From: an uncultured Ignavibacteria bacterium
GTDB taxonomy: Bacteria > Bacteroidota > Ignavibacteria > SZUA-365
Direction: 5' to 3'
NCBI GenBank assembly: GCA_913061095.1
Contig: CAJXVM010000001.1
Coordinates: forward strand, 124,001 to 188,000
Length of the DNA: 64,000 nt
Below the pieces are notes generated by a model. It did not search any database and was not told the DNA's origin. It saw nothing but the letters and a program-made list of their open reading frames with translations. Shown here one piece after another: positions 45,556 to 54,538 of this stretch. Each line of letters starts with the position of its first letter. Positions within the stretch are counted from its first letter, which is position 1. A program made the translations under genes and the position numbers.

Positions 45556-45888
45556 TCAGCGGCCGATTTCGTCAAGATACTTAACCTTGGCCTGCAGTTC
45601 CTCCTTGGATTCCACATGCCTGGGATCGGGTAAGCAGCAGTCGACGGGACAGACGGCCGCGCACTGCGGTTCATCATGGAAAGTTTCACACTCGGTGCAT
45701 TTATCCGGAACAATATAAAAGAAATCCGCGGACCAGAATCCCGATGCTCCCGAAGGGGCATCGTCACCTTCGCCATAGGATTTTCCTGCAAGCTCCCACT
45801 CCGCGCCACCTTCGTAGATCGCATTGTTGGGGCATTCCGGCTCACAGGCTCCGCAGTTAATGCACTCATCGGTGATATATATAGCCAT
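45556..45888 (-). CDS. 2[4Fe-4S] ferredoxin
   Basis: 110 residues from the ATG at 45888 (GGAGG upstream). First cluster motif [12 protein letters not shown] near the N terminus. A ~35-residue insertion precedes the second motif ([22 protein letters not shown]), giving the longer AlloFd-type arrangement seen in Chlorobi and proteobacterial ferredoxins. A low-potential cytosolic electron carrier that might serve the hydrogenase or central metabolism. Separated from the MBL gene by a terminator and divergent from bshC. Confidence 0.92.
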   Translation of the reverse strand: MAIYITDECINCGACEPECPNNAIYEGGAEWELAGKSYGEGDDAPSGASGFWSADFFYIVPDKCTECETFHDEPQCAAVCPVDCCLPDPRHVESKEELQAKVKYLDEIGR

Positions 45889-46182
45889 TGTATCCTCCAA
45901 TTCCAGTAAGTGCTACGGGATTGACGCCCTTGAGAGCGTCTGTACAGCTCATGAAAACGGTGTGATGCGGCCGTCGTCATGCTGATCAGTACAACACGGA
46001 AACAGCCGGGCAGGTTTCCCGAAACGGGGCAGATGCCATTCTCCACGCGTCTGCGCGAACATGACCGCTCCGTTGCGCACACCGGACGGTTCAACGCAGT
46101 CAACATACGAGGATTCAGCGGCTCACGCAATCCGGAGATTTCGCCGATTACTCCACGACCGGCATCCTGCACGATCGACGTC

Positions 46183-46213
46183 TTGCCTCTGCCCCGCCAT
46201 GCTTGTATATTTT
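46183..46213 (+). promoter_or_regulatory. candidate bshC promoter
   Basis: TTG at 46183-46185, 20-base spacer, TATATTTT at 46206-46213 (overlapping TATTTTTG, an exact TAnnTTTG). About 30 bases before the ATG. The 45889-46240 gap otherwise holds only the divergent control regions; I see no gene in it. Confidence 0.45.
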
Positions 46214-46240
46214 TGTTTTGCACGCAATCGACAGGTCCGC

Positions 46241-47869
46241 ATGATCACCCTGCCCTTCTCCGCAATCCCGGGAACTCCGCAGCTCTTCAATGACTACGTG
46301 ACGAATGAATCGGATGCCCGTAATTACTTCATGGGACACTTTTCCGACCTGATGGCCTATGAAACCCATCTGCAGCTGCTTGAGCGCCGCACCTATCTCC
46401 GCGCACAGCTCTACGATGCGCTCGTCGCGCAGAACAAAGGCTTTTTCAGTCCCGCCGCCTCCTTTTCGAATCTTGAGGCATTCAAGGACGAACGAACCTT
46501 CGCCGTTGTCACCGGACAGCAGGTCGGGCTCTTTACCGGTCCGCTGTACACGATTTACAAGGCGCTGACGGCCGTGCAGCTGTCTCGCTGGCTCTCGGAT
46601 CAATTCCCCGCCTACCGTTTCATCCCGATGTTCTGGCTGGAAAGCGAAGACCATGATTTTCTGGAGATCAACAATGCGGGTGTCATCACAAAGGAGAATG
46701 AGTTCGCCCGCGTTCAGTATGCGCAGCCGGACGAAGAGGATGACAGCAGGAACCTCACGCCGATTTCACGACTTGCCATCGACGAACGGATCGAGTCAAC
46801 GCTTCATGCGCTGCGCGAACACCTGCAGGAATCGGATTTCACTGATGAGATGTTCCGCACCCTTCGCAGCATGTACACTCCGGGCAACGGATTGCAGACA
46901 TCTTTCGCCCGGCTGTTCAACGATCTGTATCCGGAGAGCGGACTTGTATTTGTCGATCCGTCCGATCCCACGCTGAAGCAGCTGCTCGCACCGGTGATCC
47001 TCCAGGAGCTAGAGACCTATCCCACCACGGGCGAGGAGGTGATCAAGCGCAGCGCGGAACTCGAAGAGCGATACCATGCACAAATCAAGCCCCGCGCCGT
47101 CAATCTCTTTCTCCTGCACCGGGGCAACCGCTATCCTGTCGAACCGAACGAATACGGTTTTTTCCTGCGCGGTACACGCCAGCGGTTCACGAATGAAGAG
47201 ATGCTCGACATCGCGAACAACGAACCGGAGCGGTTCAGTCCGAACGTGCTCCTGCGTCCCATCATGCAGGACTTCCTGCTACCTACCGCGGCATACGTCG
47301 CCGGTCCATCGGAGGTATCCTACTTCGCGCAGCTGCAGCCGGCGTACGATCACTTCCAGGTTCCCATGCCCGTCATTTTCCCCCGCAGCAGTCTGACGAT
47401 CCTCGAACGGAAGGTCGACAAGGTGTTCAGGAAATTCGACCTCCCGTACGCCGCCATGTTCGCCGACGACGAAGAAGCCTTCCGCATGATCACCGCGGAC
47501 GACAGTACCGACAATGCTCTCGATTTCGATGAATTCAGACAGCTGATGGAGGAATGGTCCGAGCGTTTCCTTAAGGAGGCGGTTCGGGAAAATGCGAATC
47601 TCGAGGGACCCGCTGACACAACGGTTCGGAATATTCGCAAAGCCCTGTCGGTATTCGAAGACAAGCTTTTTCAGCATCGCCGGCAGAAGCATGACGTGCT
47701 GACACGGCAGATCGAGAAAATGCATGTGTACCTCGCCCCGGAAGGCAAGCCGCAGGAGCGTCAGGTCAACGTCACGACATTCCTGAACCGCTACGGTCGC
47801 GACATCCTCCCGCGTCTCGAGGAGGCATCGCTGCCCTTCCCGGCCGAACACCGTCTGCTTTTTCTGTAA
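46241..47869 (+). CDS. bshC: bacillithiol synthase (cysteine-adding enzyme) BshC
   Basis: 542 residues from the ATG at 46241; the frame is open upstream but has no homology. Class I synthetase-like ligase adding Cys to GlcN-malate in the last step of bacillithiol synthesis. Characteristic segments: TGQQVGLFTGPLYTIYKA, FWLESEDHDFLEINN, FLRGTRQRF, and AYVAGPSEVSYFAQLQP. Length is typical (~540). No bshA or bshB gene was recognised in the window, so the pathway must be completed elsewhere. Confidence 0.95.
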   Translation: MITLPFSAIPGTPQLFNDYVTNESDARNYFMGHFSDLMAYETHLQLLERRTYLRAQLYDALVAQNKGFFSPAASFSNLEAFKDERTFAVVTGQQVGLFTGPLYTIYKALTAVQLSRWLSDQFPAYRFIPMFWLESEDHDFLEINNAGVITKENEFARVQYAQPDEEDDSRNLTPISRLAIDERIESTLHALREHLQESDFTDEMFRTLRSMYTPGNGLQTSFARLFNDLYPESGLVFVDPSDPTLKQLLAPVILQELETYPTTGEEVIKRSAELEERYHAQIKPRAVNLFLLHRGNRYPVEPNEYGFFLRGTRQRFTNEEMLDIANNEPERFSPNVLLRPIMQDFLLPTAAYVAGPSEVSYFAQLQPAYDHFQVPMPVIFPRSSLTILERKVDKVFRKFDLPYAAMFADDEEAFRMITADDSTDNALDFDEFRQLMEEWSERFLKEAVRENANLEGPADTTVRNIRKALSVFEDKLFQHRRQKHDVLTRQIEKMHVYLAPEGKPQERQVNVTTFLNRYGRDILPRLEEASLPFPAEHRLLFL

Positions 47870-47881
47870 ACACTTGCCTCT

Positions 47882-47913
47882 GTCCTGATTTCTGCGTAAG
47901 TAGAGATCAGGAC
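47882..47913 (+). terminator. hairpin after bshC
   Basis: GTCCTGATTTCT pairs with AGAGATCAGGAC (one G-U) around an 8-base loop. No T-run follows, so it may be a processing or stabilising structure rather than a terminator. Confidence 0.4.
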
Positions 47914-47944
47914 CCAAACGTATGAATAACGGAGGAGGATTGTC

Positions 47945-48253
47945 ATGTATTTCGTGACCTATCGCAACGTGCTGCGGCCTCGCGTTACCATGGACGATTA
48001 CCGCAAGGGATTGCAGCATGTCTGGCCGACGCTCAATTCATGGGGCGCGCTGTCTGTGGACATGTACCAGGAACTGTATGACGAGTCCGGTGCATTCTAC
48101 ACGCGCTATACGATCGACAGTCTCGATAAGTGGAACGAGCATGTTACCAGCGACGAATTCAACAACATGCTCAAGCATCTCGAAAACATCCTCGACCTGA
48201 GCATGAGCGAAGTCGCCGTCGCCGTCTCAATCCCGACGGGAATAGACAGCTGA
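47945..48253 (+). CDS. small protein, possible dimeric alpha/beta-barrel
   Basis: 102 residues with a strong GGAGGAGG site before the ATG. The pattern MYFVTYRNVLRPRVTMDDYRKGL ... WGALSVDMYQELYD ... FYTRYTIDSLDKWNEHVTSDEFNNMLKHL ... VAVAVSIP suggests a ferredoxin-like dimeric alpha/beta barrel as in monooxygenase-type or NIPSNAP-like proteins. No catalytic residues can be proposed. Stands alone between bshC and the convergent glycosyltransferase gene. Confidence 0.7.
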   Translation: MYFVTYRNVLRPRVTMDDYRKGLQHVWPTLNSWGALSVDMYQELYDESGAFYTRYTIDSLDKWNEHVTSDEFNNMLKHLENILDLSMSEVAVAVSIPTGIDS

Positions 48254-48306
48254 TCCCAGGCAGAGACGCACCCCACAGCAGGCAGCATTGGAAGGATCGG
48301 AGACAC

Positions 48307-49401
48307 TCACAGCTTTCGGTCCTTCCAGACCACACGCCCTCCGAGCATGACGACAAACGGGAGAACGGTTACGTATATCAGGTAGTACAGTTCGAACAGG
48401 GGAAAATATCGGTACAGTGCGCGCTGTCCGAAGCGTTCAAGTGGATAATACAGCAGTGCAGCGTCACCGGCGCTCTTGCCTGCGACACCGATCAGCCAGA
48501 TCCACAGCGGAAGCCCGAGAAAGGGGAGAATCAGAATCGCTGCATTCATGAGAAAACCGACACTCATGATCGCAAAGCCAATCGGATGGATATCGAGTCC
48601 GCCGCGCCCCCACCGCTTCTTTTGACGAAACAGTTCCTTGAGATTCCGGCACGGCTCGCTCCAGACCAGCGTGGACGGATGCACCGGATAGCGAACCGTC
48701 CAGTCTGACCTGTACGCGATTGCCTTGAAGAGTGCGAAGTCTTCCGTCACACTGAAACCGACCGCCTGGTAACCGCCAACATCCTCATAGGCCTGGCGAC
48801 GAAAGGACATGTTGTTGCCGACTGCACTGAGGGCATATCCCCACCCGATGCCCGCGGAGGCGATGGTCATCAGATAGGCCCAGTCGACGGACTGCATCCC
48901 GGAGAAGGCGGAACTCGTTTTAATCATCGTATATCCACACACGCACCCCGTGTGTTCATCGTACTGCGCGACGATCTCCTCAGCCCAGTGAGGCGGCACG
49001 ACACAGTCGGCGTCCGTCGTGATGATGATTTCCCCCCTGCTCTGTTCGATTGCCTGTGCGATGGCATTGGCCTTGCCCTTCAATCCGTGCACGATGCCTT
49101 CCGTGCGGATCACACGCATGTGCGGGACTCGCCGTTCCCAGCCGGCCATGATTTCGCCGGTCGCATCGGTGCTCTGATCGTCGACGACGAGAATCTCCAT
49201 TTGTCCCTCGTCATATCGCAGCGCCGCAAGGCTTGCAAGGCAGCTGTCGATATTGTCTTCTTCGTTTCGCGCGGCTACGATGACTGAGATGAACGGCCTG
49301 CCCGAATGGTTGACCACTGTGGTCGCCCGGCGGGCTCCCGTTGCGAACAGCAGGATCTTGAGCAGATACAGCAGCAGAATGACAAGAAAAACAGTCGCCA
49401 C
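48307..49401 (-). CDS. membrane-bound family 2 glycosyltransferase
   Basis: 364 residues if started at the GTG at 49401, 2 bases after the deacetylase stop; the frame has no ATG start before it other than deep within the deacetylase gene. A membrane segment at the N terminus is followed by the GT-A domain: VIVAARNEEDNIDSCL, VVDDQSTD, DADCVVPP (metal-binding DxD), VTEDFALF and QKKRWGRGG (QxxRW). Two or three membrane segments follow. This layout is that of processive or polyisoprenyl-linked GT2 enzymes. Coupled to the NodB deacetylase upstream, hinting at synthesis and deacetylation of an N-acetylated glycan. Confidence 0.88.
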   Translation of the reverse strand: MATVFLVILLLYLLKILLFATGARRATTVVNHSGRPFISVIVAARNEEDNIDSCLASLAALRYDEGQMEILVVDDQSTDATGEIMAGWERRVPHMRVIRTEGIVHGLKGKANAIAQAIEQSRGEIIITTDADCVVPPHWAEEIVAQYDEHTGCVCGYTMIKTSSAFSGMQSVDWAYLMTIASAGIGWGYALSAVGNNMSFRRQAYEDVGGYQAVGFSVTEDFALFKAIAYRSDWTVRYPVHPSTLVWSEPCRNLKELFRQKKRWGRGGLDIHPIGFAIMSVGFLMNAAILILPFLGLPLWIWLIGVAGKSAGDAALLYYPLERFGQRALYRYFPLFELYYLIYVTVLPFVVMLGGRVVWKDRKL

Positions 49402-49403
49402 GA

Positions 49404-50069
49404 TCAGGTCACCGATTCGAGTGTATGGAATGATAGCCCACGGCGGTCGCAGAGTTCCGCGATGGATGACAGCACATCCAACATTCGGTTCTGCTGACCG
49501 GGACGTTCGTGAAGCACAACAATGTCGCCGCCACGGAGACATTCCAGACGGCGCCGCACGTCCGCAACGGACTCATCGGGATACCAGTCGCCGGGCATGA
49601 GACTCCACAGAACCACTGTACACCCGAGAGCGGCGGCGCGCCGCAGATGCACGGGATGAATGCGGCCGTATGGCGGACGATAGCAGCGGGGACGTCGCCC
49701 CGAGACCTCTTCGATCACATTGATCGAGGAAGTCAGGTCACGGAGGAATTCCGGACCACGGAGTCGCAGGGGGCTGACATGCCGCCACCCGTGGGAGGCG
49801 ATGTCGTGTCCCGCGGCAGCGACTTCCTGCATGGTCTCGGGAAACCGCTTCACCTGCGATCCCGAGAAGAAAAAGGTCGCCTTCAATCCGAGGACTGCAC
49901 AGTGCCGGACAATACCCAGTGTCCCCGTTTCTGTCGGTCCGTCATCAATGGTCACGGCGATACCATCATCGACGGGCAGCCTGCGCACAGCGCCGGGCAG
50001 CAGCCGTGGGAACTGTGAATTAAGCCGCGCGCGGCCGATGCGATAGGATGTTCTTCGAGAGTGTATCAA
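49404..50069 (-). CDS. NodB-type polysaccharide deacetylase
   Basis: 221 residues. Carbohydrate esterase 4 fold with the catalytic and zinc motifs TIDDGPTE (MT1), SHGWRHVSP (MT2 with both His), RPPYGRIH (MT3), WSLMPGDW and IVVLHERP. No clear signal peptide; the N terminus is basic, so it is either cytosolic or attached by other means. Removes N-acetyl groups from GlcNAc-containing glycans. The stop lies 2 bases before the glycosyltransferase start. Confidence 0.9.
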   Translation of the reverse strand: MIHSRRTSYRIGRARLNSQFPRLLPGAVRRLPVDDGIAVTIDDGPTETGTLGIVRHCAVLGLKATFFFSGSQVKRFPETMQEVAAAGHDIASHGWRHVSPLRLRGPEFLRDLTSSINVIEEVSGRRPRCYRPPYGRIHPVHLRRAAALGCTVVLWSLMPGDWYPDESVADVRRRLECLRGGDIVVLHERPGQQNRMLDVLSSIAELCDRRGLSFHTLESVT

Positions 50070-50114
50070 TGAATGATCCTTCCGGGATGAAGGTTCGCAA
50101 ACAACGGCATGTGC

Positions 50115-50963
50115 TCAGAAATCGATATTGAATCCCGGTCCCCAGTATGACCAGGTCTGATCGAAGTATTCACCGTGCTGACTTTTTCCGCGAAACCACG
50201 CGACAAAGAACTGCACGCCTGTCCCCCTCCAGCGACCAACCTTAACTCCCAGCTGTACGTTCACCGCCGCATGCCAGCCGTCGATATCAACGAAACGCAT
50301 ATCCACCGCTCCATACGCGTGAAGCCAGGGCCATCCCGCCTGGCGCCATACGCCTTCCGCGCCGCCCTGGAGGGACCACTGGCCAAGCCAGGCCGGGTCA
50401 ATGTGATAGATCCACGCCGCACCGCCGTACAGACGCATTGCCTCTCGCCACTCGAATGCGGCGATCAGATCCAGAAACTCACGGCTGTAAACGATGGGCA
50501 GCCTCTGATCGCGCCACTGCTCCTGCTGTTTGTCATAACTGCCGTCCACGAGGTGCGCACTGATATGGCTGAGCCTGAAGCGCAGCGATGATACCCAGTC
50601 GCTGGATAGCGGACGCATGTAGGACGCATTCACTCCGAAAAGATAGTCCACGGCATCGACGGGAAAATGAAAATCACGCTCCTGACGGAGCGATGTCCAT
50701 GTGAAAAAATCCGCGCCTACTGCAGCCCGGGCGTCTCCGGGGAGGTTACGCCAGCTGAGAAGATCGATGGAATTTCCGATATCGAGACGCAGGCGTTCCT
50801 CGTCGACCAAACGTGAAAGCCCCACACGCGGCTCGATGTGATGCGCTATCAGCGGCGGGAACAACAGGCGTCCCTCGGGAACGACAGGTCGATCAGACTG
50901 CTGAGAAAAAAGAAAAGAAGGAACGAAGGCGAGGAATGCGAGGAAAGTGGTCAGTGCTTTCAT
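50115..50963 (-). CDS. outer-membrane protein, DUF1207-like
   Basis: 282 residues. Signal peptide to about residue 21 (FLFSQQ). The mature protein begins LLFPPLIAHHIEPRVGLS and continues as Trp- and Arg-rich amphipathic strands (RFRLSHISAHLVDGSY, WLHAYGAVDMRFVD), ending with WGPGFNIDF. The pattern resembles DUF1207 family proteins, probable outer-membrane barrels of unknown function. Preceded by a small Cys-containing protein 6 bases upstream and followed by the deacetylase after 45 bases. Confidence 0.65.
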   Translation of the reverse strand: MKALTTFLAFLAFVPSFLFSQQSDRPVVPEGRLLFPPLIAHHIEPRVGLSRLVDEERLRLDIGNSIDLLSWRNLPGDARAAVGADFFTWTSLRQERDFHFPVDAVDYLFGVNASYMRPLSSDWVSSLRFRLSHISAHLVDGSYDKQQEQWRDQRLPIVYSREFLDLIAAFEWREAMRLYGGAAWIYHIDPAWLGQWSLQGGAEGVWRQAGWPWLHAYGAVDMRFVDIDGWHAAVNVQLGVKVGRWRGTGVQFFVAWFRGKSQHGEYFDQTWSYWGPGFNIDF

Positions 50964-50969
50964 GCTGCT

Positions 50970-51230
50970 CTACGGGAGATCTTCTTCCTCGTCGGTGAAC
51001 AGATCCGCATCGTCGATACGGTCCTCTGCGACAAAGAGACGTGAGCAGATGTCGCCGTCGAAGTTTCCGGTCCTGCTGCAATTCTCGAAACGGTCATGAA
51101 GCCGATCGAGATTCTCAACCTCATCGCTGAGGGCGAGATCATCCATGTCATTGCAATTCAAACAGAACCGGACCTCTTCGGCTTCGGAGCGTCTGCGGAG
51201 ATAATATTTGCGCGTATGTTTTTTATCCAT
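50970..51230 (-). CDS. small acidic protein with CxxC
   Basis: 86 residues. A basic N terminus (DKKHTRKYYLRRRS) changes to a strongly acidic C-terminal half (DDADLFTDEEEDLP). Four Cys: FCLNCND near residue 25, then one in NCSRTG and one in ICSRLF, possibly a zinc-binding arrangement. No family recognised. It ends 6 bases before the DUF1207-like gene, which argues it is translated. No clear promoter seen in the 118 bases between it and the permease gene. Confidence 0.5.
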   Translation of the reverse strand: MDKKHTRKYYLRRRSEAEEVRFCLNCNDMDDLALSDEVENLDRLHDRFENCSRTGNFDGDICSRLFVAEDRIDDADLFTDEEEDLP

Positions 51231-51348
51231 TGGGACTTACCACTCAAATTGCCCGCAACAGTATACGAACAAAACCGCGTTTCGTGCAATGAATTTTCAG
51301 GCGGAAACGGGGACGGATTTGCATCACGGTTGTCGACAGCAGACCCGA

Positions 51349-52578
51349 TCACTCGTATCGGAGCGCTTCGATGGGATCCAGACCTGCAGCTTTCCAGGAG
51401 GGATACGTGCCGAAGGCGACGCCGACAAAACTGCAGGCAGCAAGCCCGGAAACTATCCAGACGATCTCGATGGTCGGAGCAATGTCGAGCGCGAGTGCGA
51501 GCAGATTTCCCGCAAGAAGGCCAAGGAGAATCCCCAGCATTCCGCCCAGAACGGAAATCACGACAGATTCGGAGAGGAACTGTCTGATGATGGACTGCCG
51601 TGTCGCACCGACCGCTTTGCGGATCCCGATTTCTCGTGTCCGTTCCGTCACCGAAACGAGCATGATATTCATGATGCCGATCCCGGCAGCCAGCAGCGCA
51701 ACGGCAGCAATGGCGACCGTGCCAATGCGCACCATTGCCGTGGCCTCGTTGAATTCCCGGATGACGGATTCATTGGAAAATATGGCAAAGTCGTTCTCCT
51801 CCCCGGGCGGCACATTCCGCGCCGCACGGAGAATGCCGATGACCTCATCCTGCACGCTGTCAAAGTTCTCCCGAGACCGTGCCTGCACCATGATATGGAT
51901 GGATCGCTTCTTTCCGAAGCGTTCGAAAAATGTCGTGATGGGGACAATGAAATACCGGTCGCGATTTCCGAACAGTCCACCCTGCGACTTCAGTGTTCCG
52001 ATGACCTTGTAGCGCAGACCGTCAAGTGTTACCGTCTCCCCGACGGGATTGTAGGATGGAGGAAACAGCAATCGGACGAGATCCGAACCGAGAACCACGA
52101 CTTTGCGCGTGAGATCGAGATCCGACTGCATGATCGGCCGACCGAGATCTATCTCCCACTGATTCGTCGGCAGTCCGTCGGGCGTCTCTCCGGCCACCGA
52201 GATCATCGGATCGGTCGTGATATTCCGCCACGAGACTTCGCATCCGAATTTCCACACTTCGAGTCCCACATAGCGTGCACCGCGCGTGCGCTCCGCGACA
52301 GCCTGTCCCTGTGCATATGTCAGATCTGGACGATTGCGCATGCGCGAATGCCATCCCGGCCCGCCTCCCTGATTGACCGGATACTTCTGCACCTGGAATG
52401 TATTGGCACCGAGTGCGCTCAGGCCCCCTTCGATACTGTTTTGCAGGGCGCCAAGTGCGGTCATGACAAAGATGATGGAGAATACGCCGATGGCGATGCT
52501 CAGGAGGGTGAGGACAGAGCGCAGCCTGTTGCCGCGCAAAGCTTCAAACGCCGACGATATAATCTCGGCAGATGGCAT
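51349..52578 (-). CDS. MacB-like ABC transporter permease (second)
   Basis: 409 residues. N-terminal membrane helix (LTLLSIAIGVFSIIFVMTAL), a large periplasmic domain of ~200 residues (MacB_PCD), then three membrane helices carrying the FtsX-type segment GIMNIMLVSVTERTREIGIRKAVGATRQSI. Ends DPIEALRYE, the usual terminus. Starts 3 bases after the first permease and shares its architecture, so the two probably form a heterodimer energised by the single ATPase at 53816. Periplasmic domains differ enough to suggest old duplication. Confidence 0.92.
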   Translation of the reverse strand: MPSAEIISSAFEALRGNRLRSVLTLLSIAIGVFSIIFVMTALGALQNSIEGGLSALGANTFQVQKYPVNQGGGPGWHSRMRNRPDLTYAQGQAVAERTRGARYVGLEVWKFGCEVSWRNITTDPMISVAGETPDGLPTNQWEIDLGRPIMQSDLDLTRKVVVLGSDLVRLLFPPSYNPVGETVTLDGLRYKVIGTLKSQGGLFGNRDRYFIVPITTFFERFGKKRSIHIMVQARSRENFDSVQDEVIGILRAARNVPPGEENDFAIFSNESVIREFNEATAMVRIGTVAIAAVALLAAGIGIMNIMLVSVTERTREIGIRKAVGATRQSIIRQFLSESVVISVLGGMLGILLGLLAGNLLALALDIAPTIEIVWIVSGLAACSFVGVAFGTYPSWKAAGLDPIEALRYE

Positions 52579-52581
52579 GGT

Positions 52582-53808
52582 TTATTCATAGCGCAGTGCG
52601 TCAACCGGATTCATTTTCGCGGCAGTAAAGGCAGGCACAATTCCGGAGATCAGTCCGACGGCTATCGAAATTGAAAGAGAAAGCCCGACCACCCAGAGCG
52701 GCATCTGAGACGGCAGCACTTCGTCAATAATCAGACTCAATGGCCAGGAGATCGCCAGGCCGAGCAGTCCTCCCATGACGCATATGGTCGCCGCCTCGAT
52801 CAGGAACTGGAAAAGAATGGAACTCCGCCGCGCACCGAGTGCTTTCCGCGTGCCGATTTCCTTCGTGCGTTCCTTGACGGAGACGAACATGATGTTCATG
52901 ATGCCCACGCCACCGACCAGCAGAGAGAGAGAGGTTATCAGGAATCCGACGACACCGATCGTGGAGACGACGCTGTCGAAGACCTGCTTGAGGAAATCCT
53001 GCGTGTTAACACCAAAATCATTTTCCTCTCCGGGCGGCACGCCGCGGATTTTCCTGAATGTGCCGATCATCTCGGCTTTCGCATCCTCTTTGTCGAGTCC
53101 CTCATGCATCTTGACGTGGATGTCGATGCTGCGGTTGGTGCCGAATATTTTCAGGAAATTTTCCATCGGGATGAATGCCTGCGTGTCCTTGCTGAACATG
53201 CCCGTCCCAAGAAAATCTCCTTCTTTTTCAAACACGCCGATAACGCGGTAACTGTACCCGGAAATCTTGATGGTCTTGCCGATCGGATCCTCGCGCTCGA
53301 ACAGGTTTTCTGCGACATCATGCCCGATGATGCAGACCGGTCTGCCGGCATTCGACTCGTAGTGATTGAAGAAGCGCCCCTCCTCCGGAACCACGCCGGA
53401 GGTGATTTCGTACTCGGGCACCGTGCCGTTGACATTGCCTTTCACCGAACGATTCTTGTATTTGAACGTCCGCTGCCAGGTGCTGACAACGGGCACGACC
53501 GCTTCCGCGAGCTGGAAGCGTTCTCGCAATTCCTCCGCTTCCTCGACGGTCACATCCTTTCTGTTTCGCGCTTTCCACCACTCTCCACCGAACCAGTCCC
53601 ATTTACTGAGATAATACACGTCCGTCCCCAGCGAGCTGATGCTCTTGTCGAGTGCGGTGCCCAGCCCTTCGATGACCGTGGCCATGAGCGTGACCACAAC
53701 GACACCGATGACGATACCGAGCGTGGTCAGCACCGATCGCATCTTGTTTGCCCTGATCGCGGTGAGTGCGATCTTGACGCCTTCCGAATAGTCGTGCAGG
53801 GACAGCAT
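52582..53808 (-). CDS. MacB-like ABC transporter permease (first)
   Basis: 408 residues, paralogous to the next gene. N-terminal helix VLTTLGIVIGVVVVTLMATVI, MacB-type periplasmic domain (about residues 50-270) and the FtsX segment GIMNIMFVSVKERTKEIGTRKALGARRSSI between the last helices; ends NPVDALRYE. Mechanotransmission-type ABC permease, moving force rather than substrate through the membrane. Its start is 7 bases after the ATPase stop. Confidence 0.93.
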   Translation of the reverse strand: MLSLHDYSEGVKIALTAIRANKMRSVLTTLGIVIGVVVVTLMATVIEGLGTALDKSISSLGTDVYYLSKWDWFGGEWWKARNRKDVTVEEAEELRERFQLAEAVVPVVSTWQRTFKYKNRSVKGNVNGTVPEYEITSGVVPEEGRFFNHYESNAGRPVCIIGHDVAENLFEREDPIGKTIKISGYSYRVIGVFEKEGDFLGTGMFSKDTQAFIPMENFLKIFGTNRSIDIHVKMHEGLDKEDAKAEMIGTFRKIRGVPPGEENDFGVNTQDFLKQVFDSVVSTIGVVGFLITSLSLLVGGVGIMNIMFVSVKERTKEIGTRKALGARRSSILFQFLIEAATICVMGGLLGLAISWPLSLIIDEVLPSQMPLWVVGLSLSISIAVGLISGIVPAFTAAKMNPVDALRYE

Positions 53809-53815
53809 GTCTTCC

Positions 53816-54526
53816 TCAGACAGATTGGGCGTATTTCAGGGGTGATTCCACTTTTTCATCGCTGGCGATTTTTCCGTCGAACAGGCGGAGGACGCGATGC
53901 GCGTGCGCGGCGATGTCTTCTTCATGCGTGACGAGGATAATCGTATTTCCCTGCGTGTGCAGGTCTGAGAACAACTGCATGATCTCCACGCCGGTTTTCG
54001 AATCCAGGTTGCCTGTCGGTTCGTCGGCGAGGATGATGGAAGGATTATTGGCGAGGGCACGCGCGACGGCGACGCGCTGGCGCTGCCCACCGGAAAGCTC
54101 ATTGGGTTTGTGTGTCATGCGATCCCCGAGACCGACGGCAGTAAGCGCTTCCTCCGCCCGTTCCCGCCGCCGGTGCGAAGACATCCCGGCGTAGATCAGC
54201 GGCAGTTCGACGTTATGCAGTGCCGTGGATCGTGGAAGCAGGTTGAAGGTCTGAAATACGAAACCGATTTTCCGGTTTCGTATTTCAGCCAGTTCATTGT
54301 CATCGAGATCGCCGACATTCTGTCCTTCGAACTGGTACAGTCCCGATGTCGGCGTGTCAAGACAGCCGATGACATTCATCAGCGTGGATTTCCCGGATCC
54401 GGAGGGTCCCATGATCGCAACGTACTCGTTTTCCTCGATATCGAGCGACACTCCGGAGAGTGCGTGAACGAGCTCCGCGCCCATGTCATAGGTTTTGACG
54501 ACGTCCTTGATATGAATAAGTGGCAT
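53816..54526 (-). CDS. MacB/LolD-type ABC transporter ATPase
   Basis: 236 residues. Full nucleotide-binding domain: Walker [11 protein letters not shown]-loop [13 protein letters not shown] signature [16 protein letters not shown], Walker [15 protein letters not shown]-loop LVTHEED. The length and the NLLPR Q-loop are those of the MacB/LolD/FtsE group. Sits between the membrane-fusion protein (12 bases) and the two permeases; it powers the tripartite pump. Confidence 0.96.
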   Translation of the reverse strand: MPLIHIKDVVKTYDMGAELVHALSGVSLDIEENEYVAIMGPSGSGKSTLMNVIGCLDTPTSGLYQFEGQNVGDLDDNELAEIRNRKIGFVFQTFNLLPRSTALHNVELPLIYAGMSSHRRRERAEEALTAVGLGDRMTHKPNELSGGQRQRVAVARALANNPSIILADEPTGNLDSKTGVEIMQLFSDLHTQGNTIILVTHEEDIAAHAHRVLRLFDGKIASDEKVESPLKYAQSV

Positions 54527-54538
54527 GGGATGCTTCCG

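Noticed and set aside
51208-52674. 488-residue plus-strand open frame opposite the second permease
   Set aside because: Codes for a Cys/Arg/His-rich polypeptide with no domain pattern; the minus-strand permease is clear.
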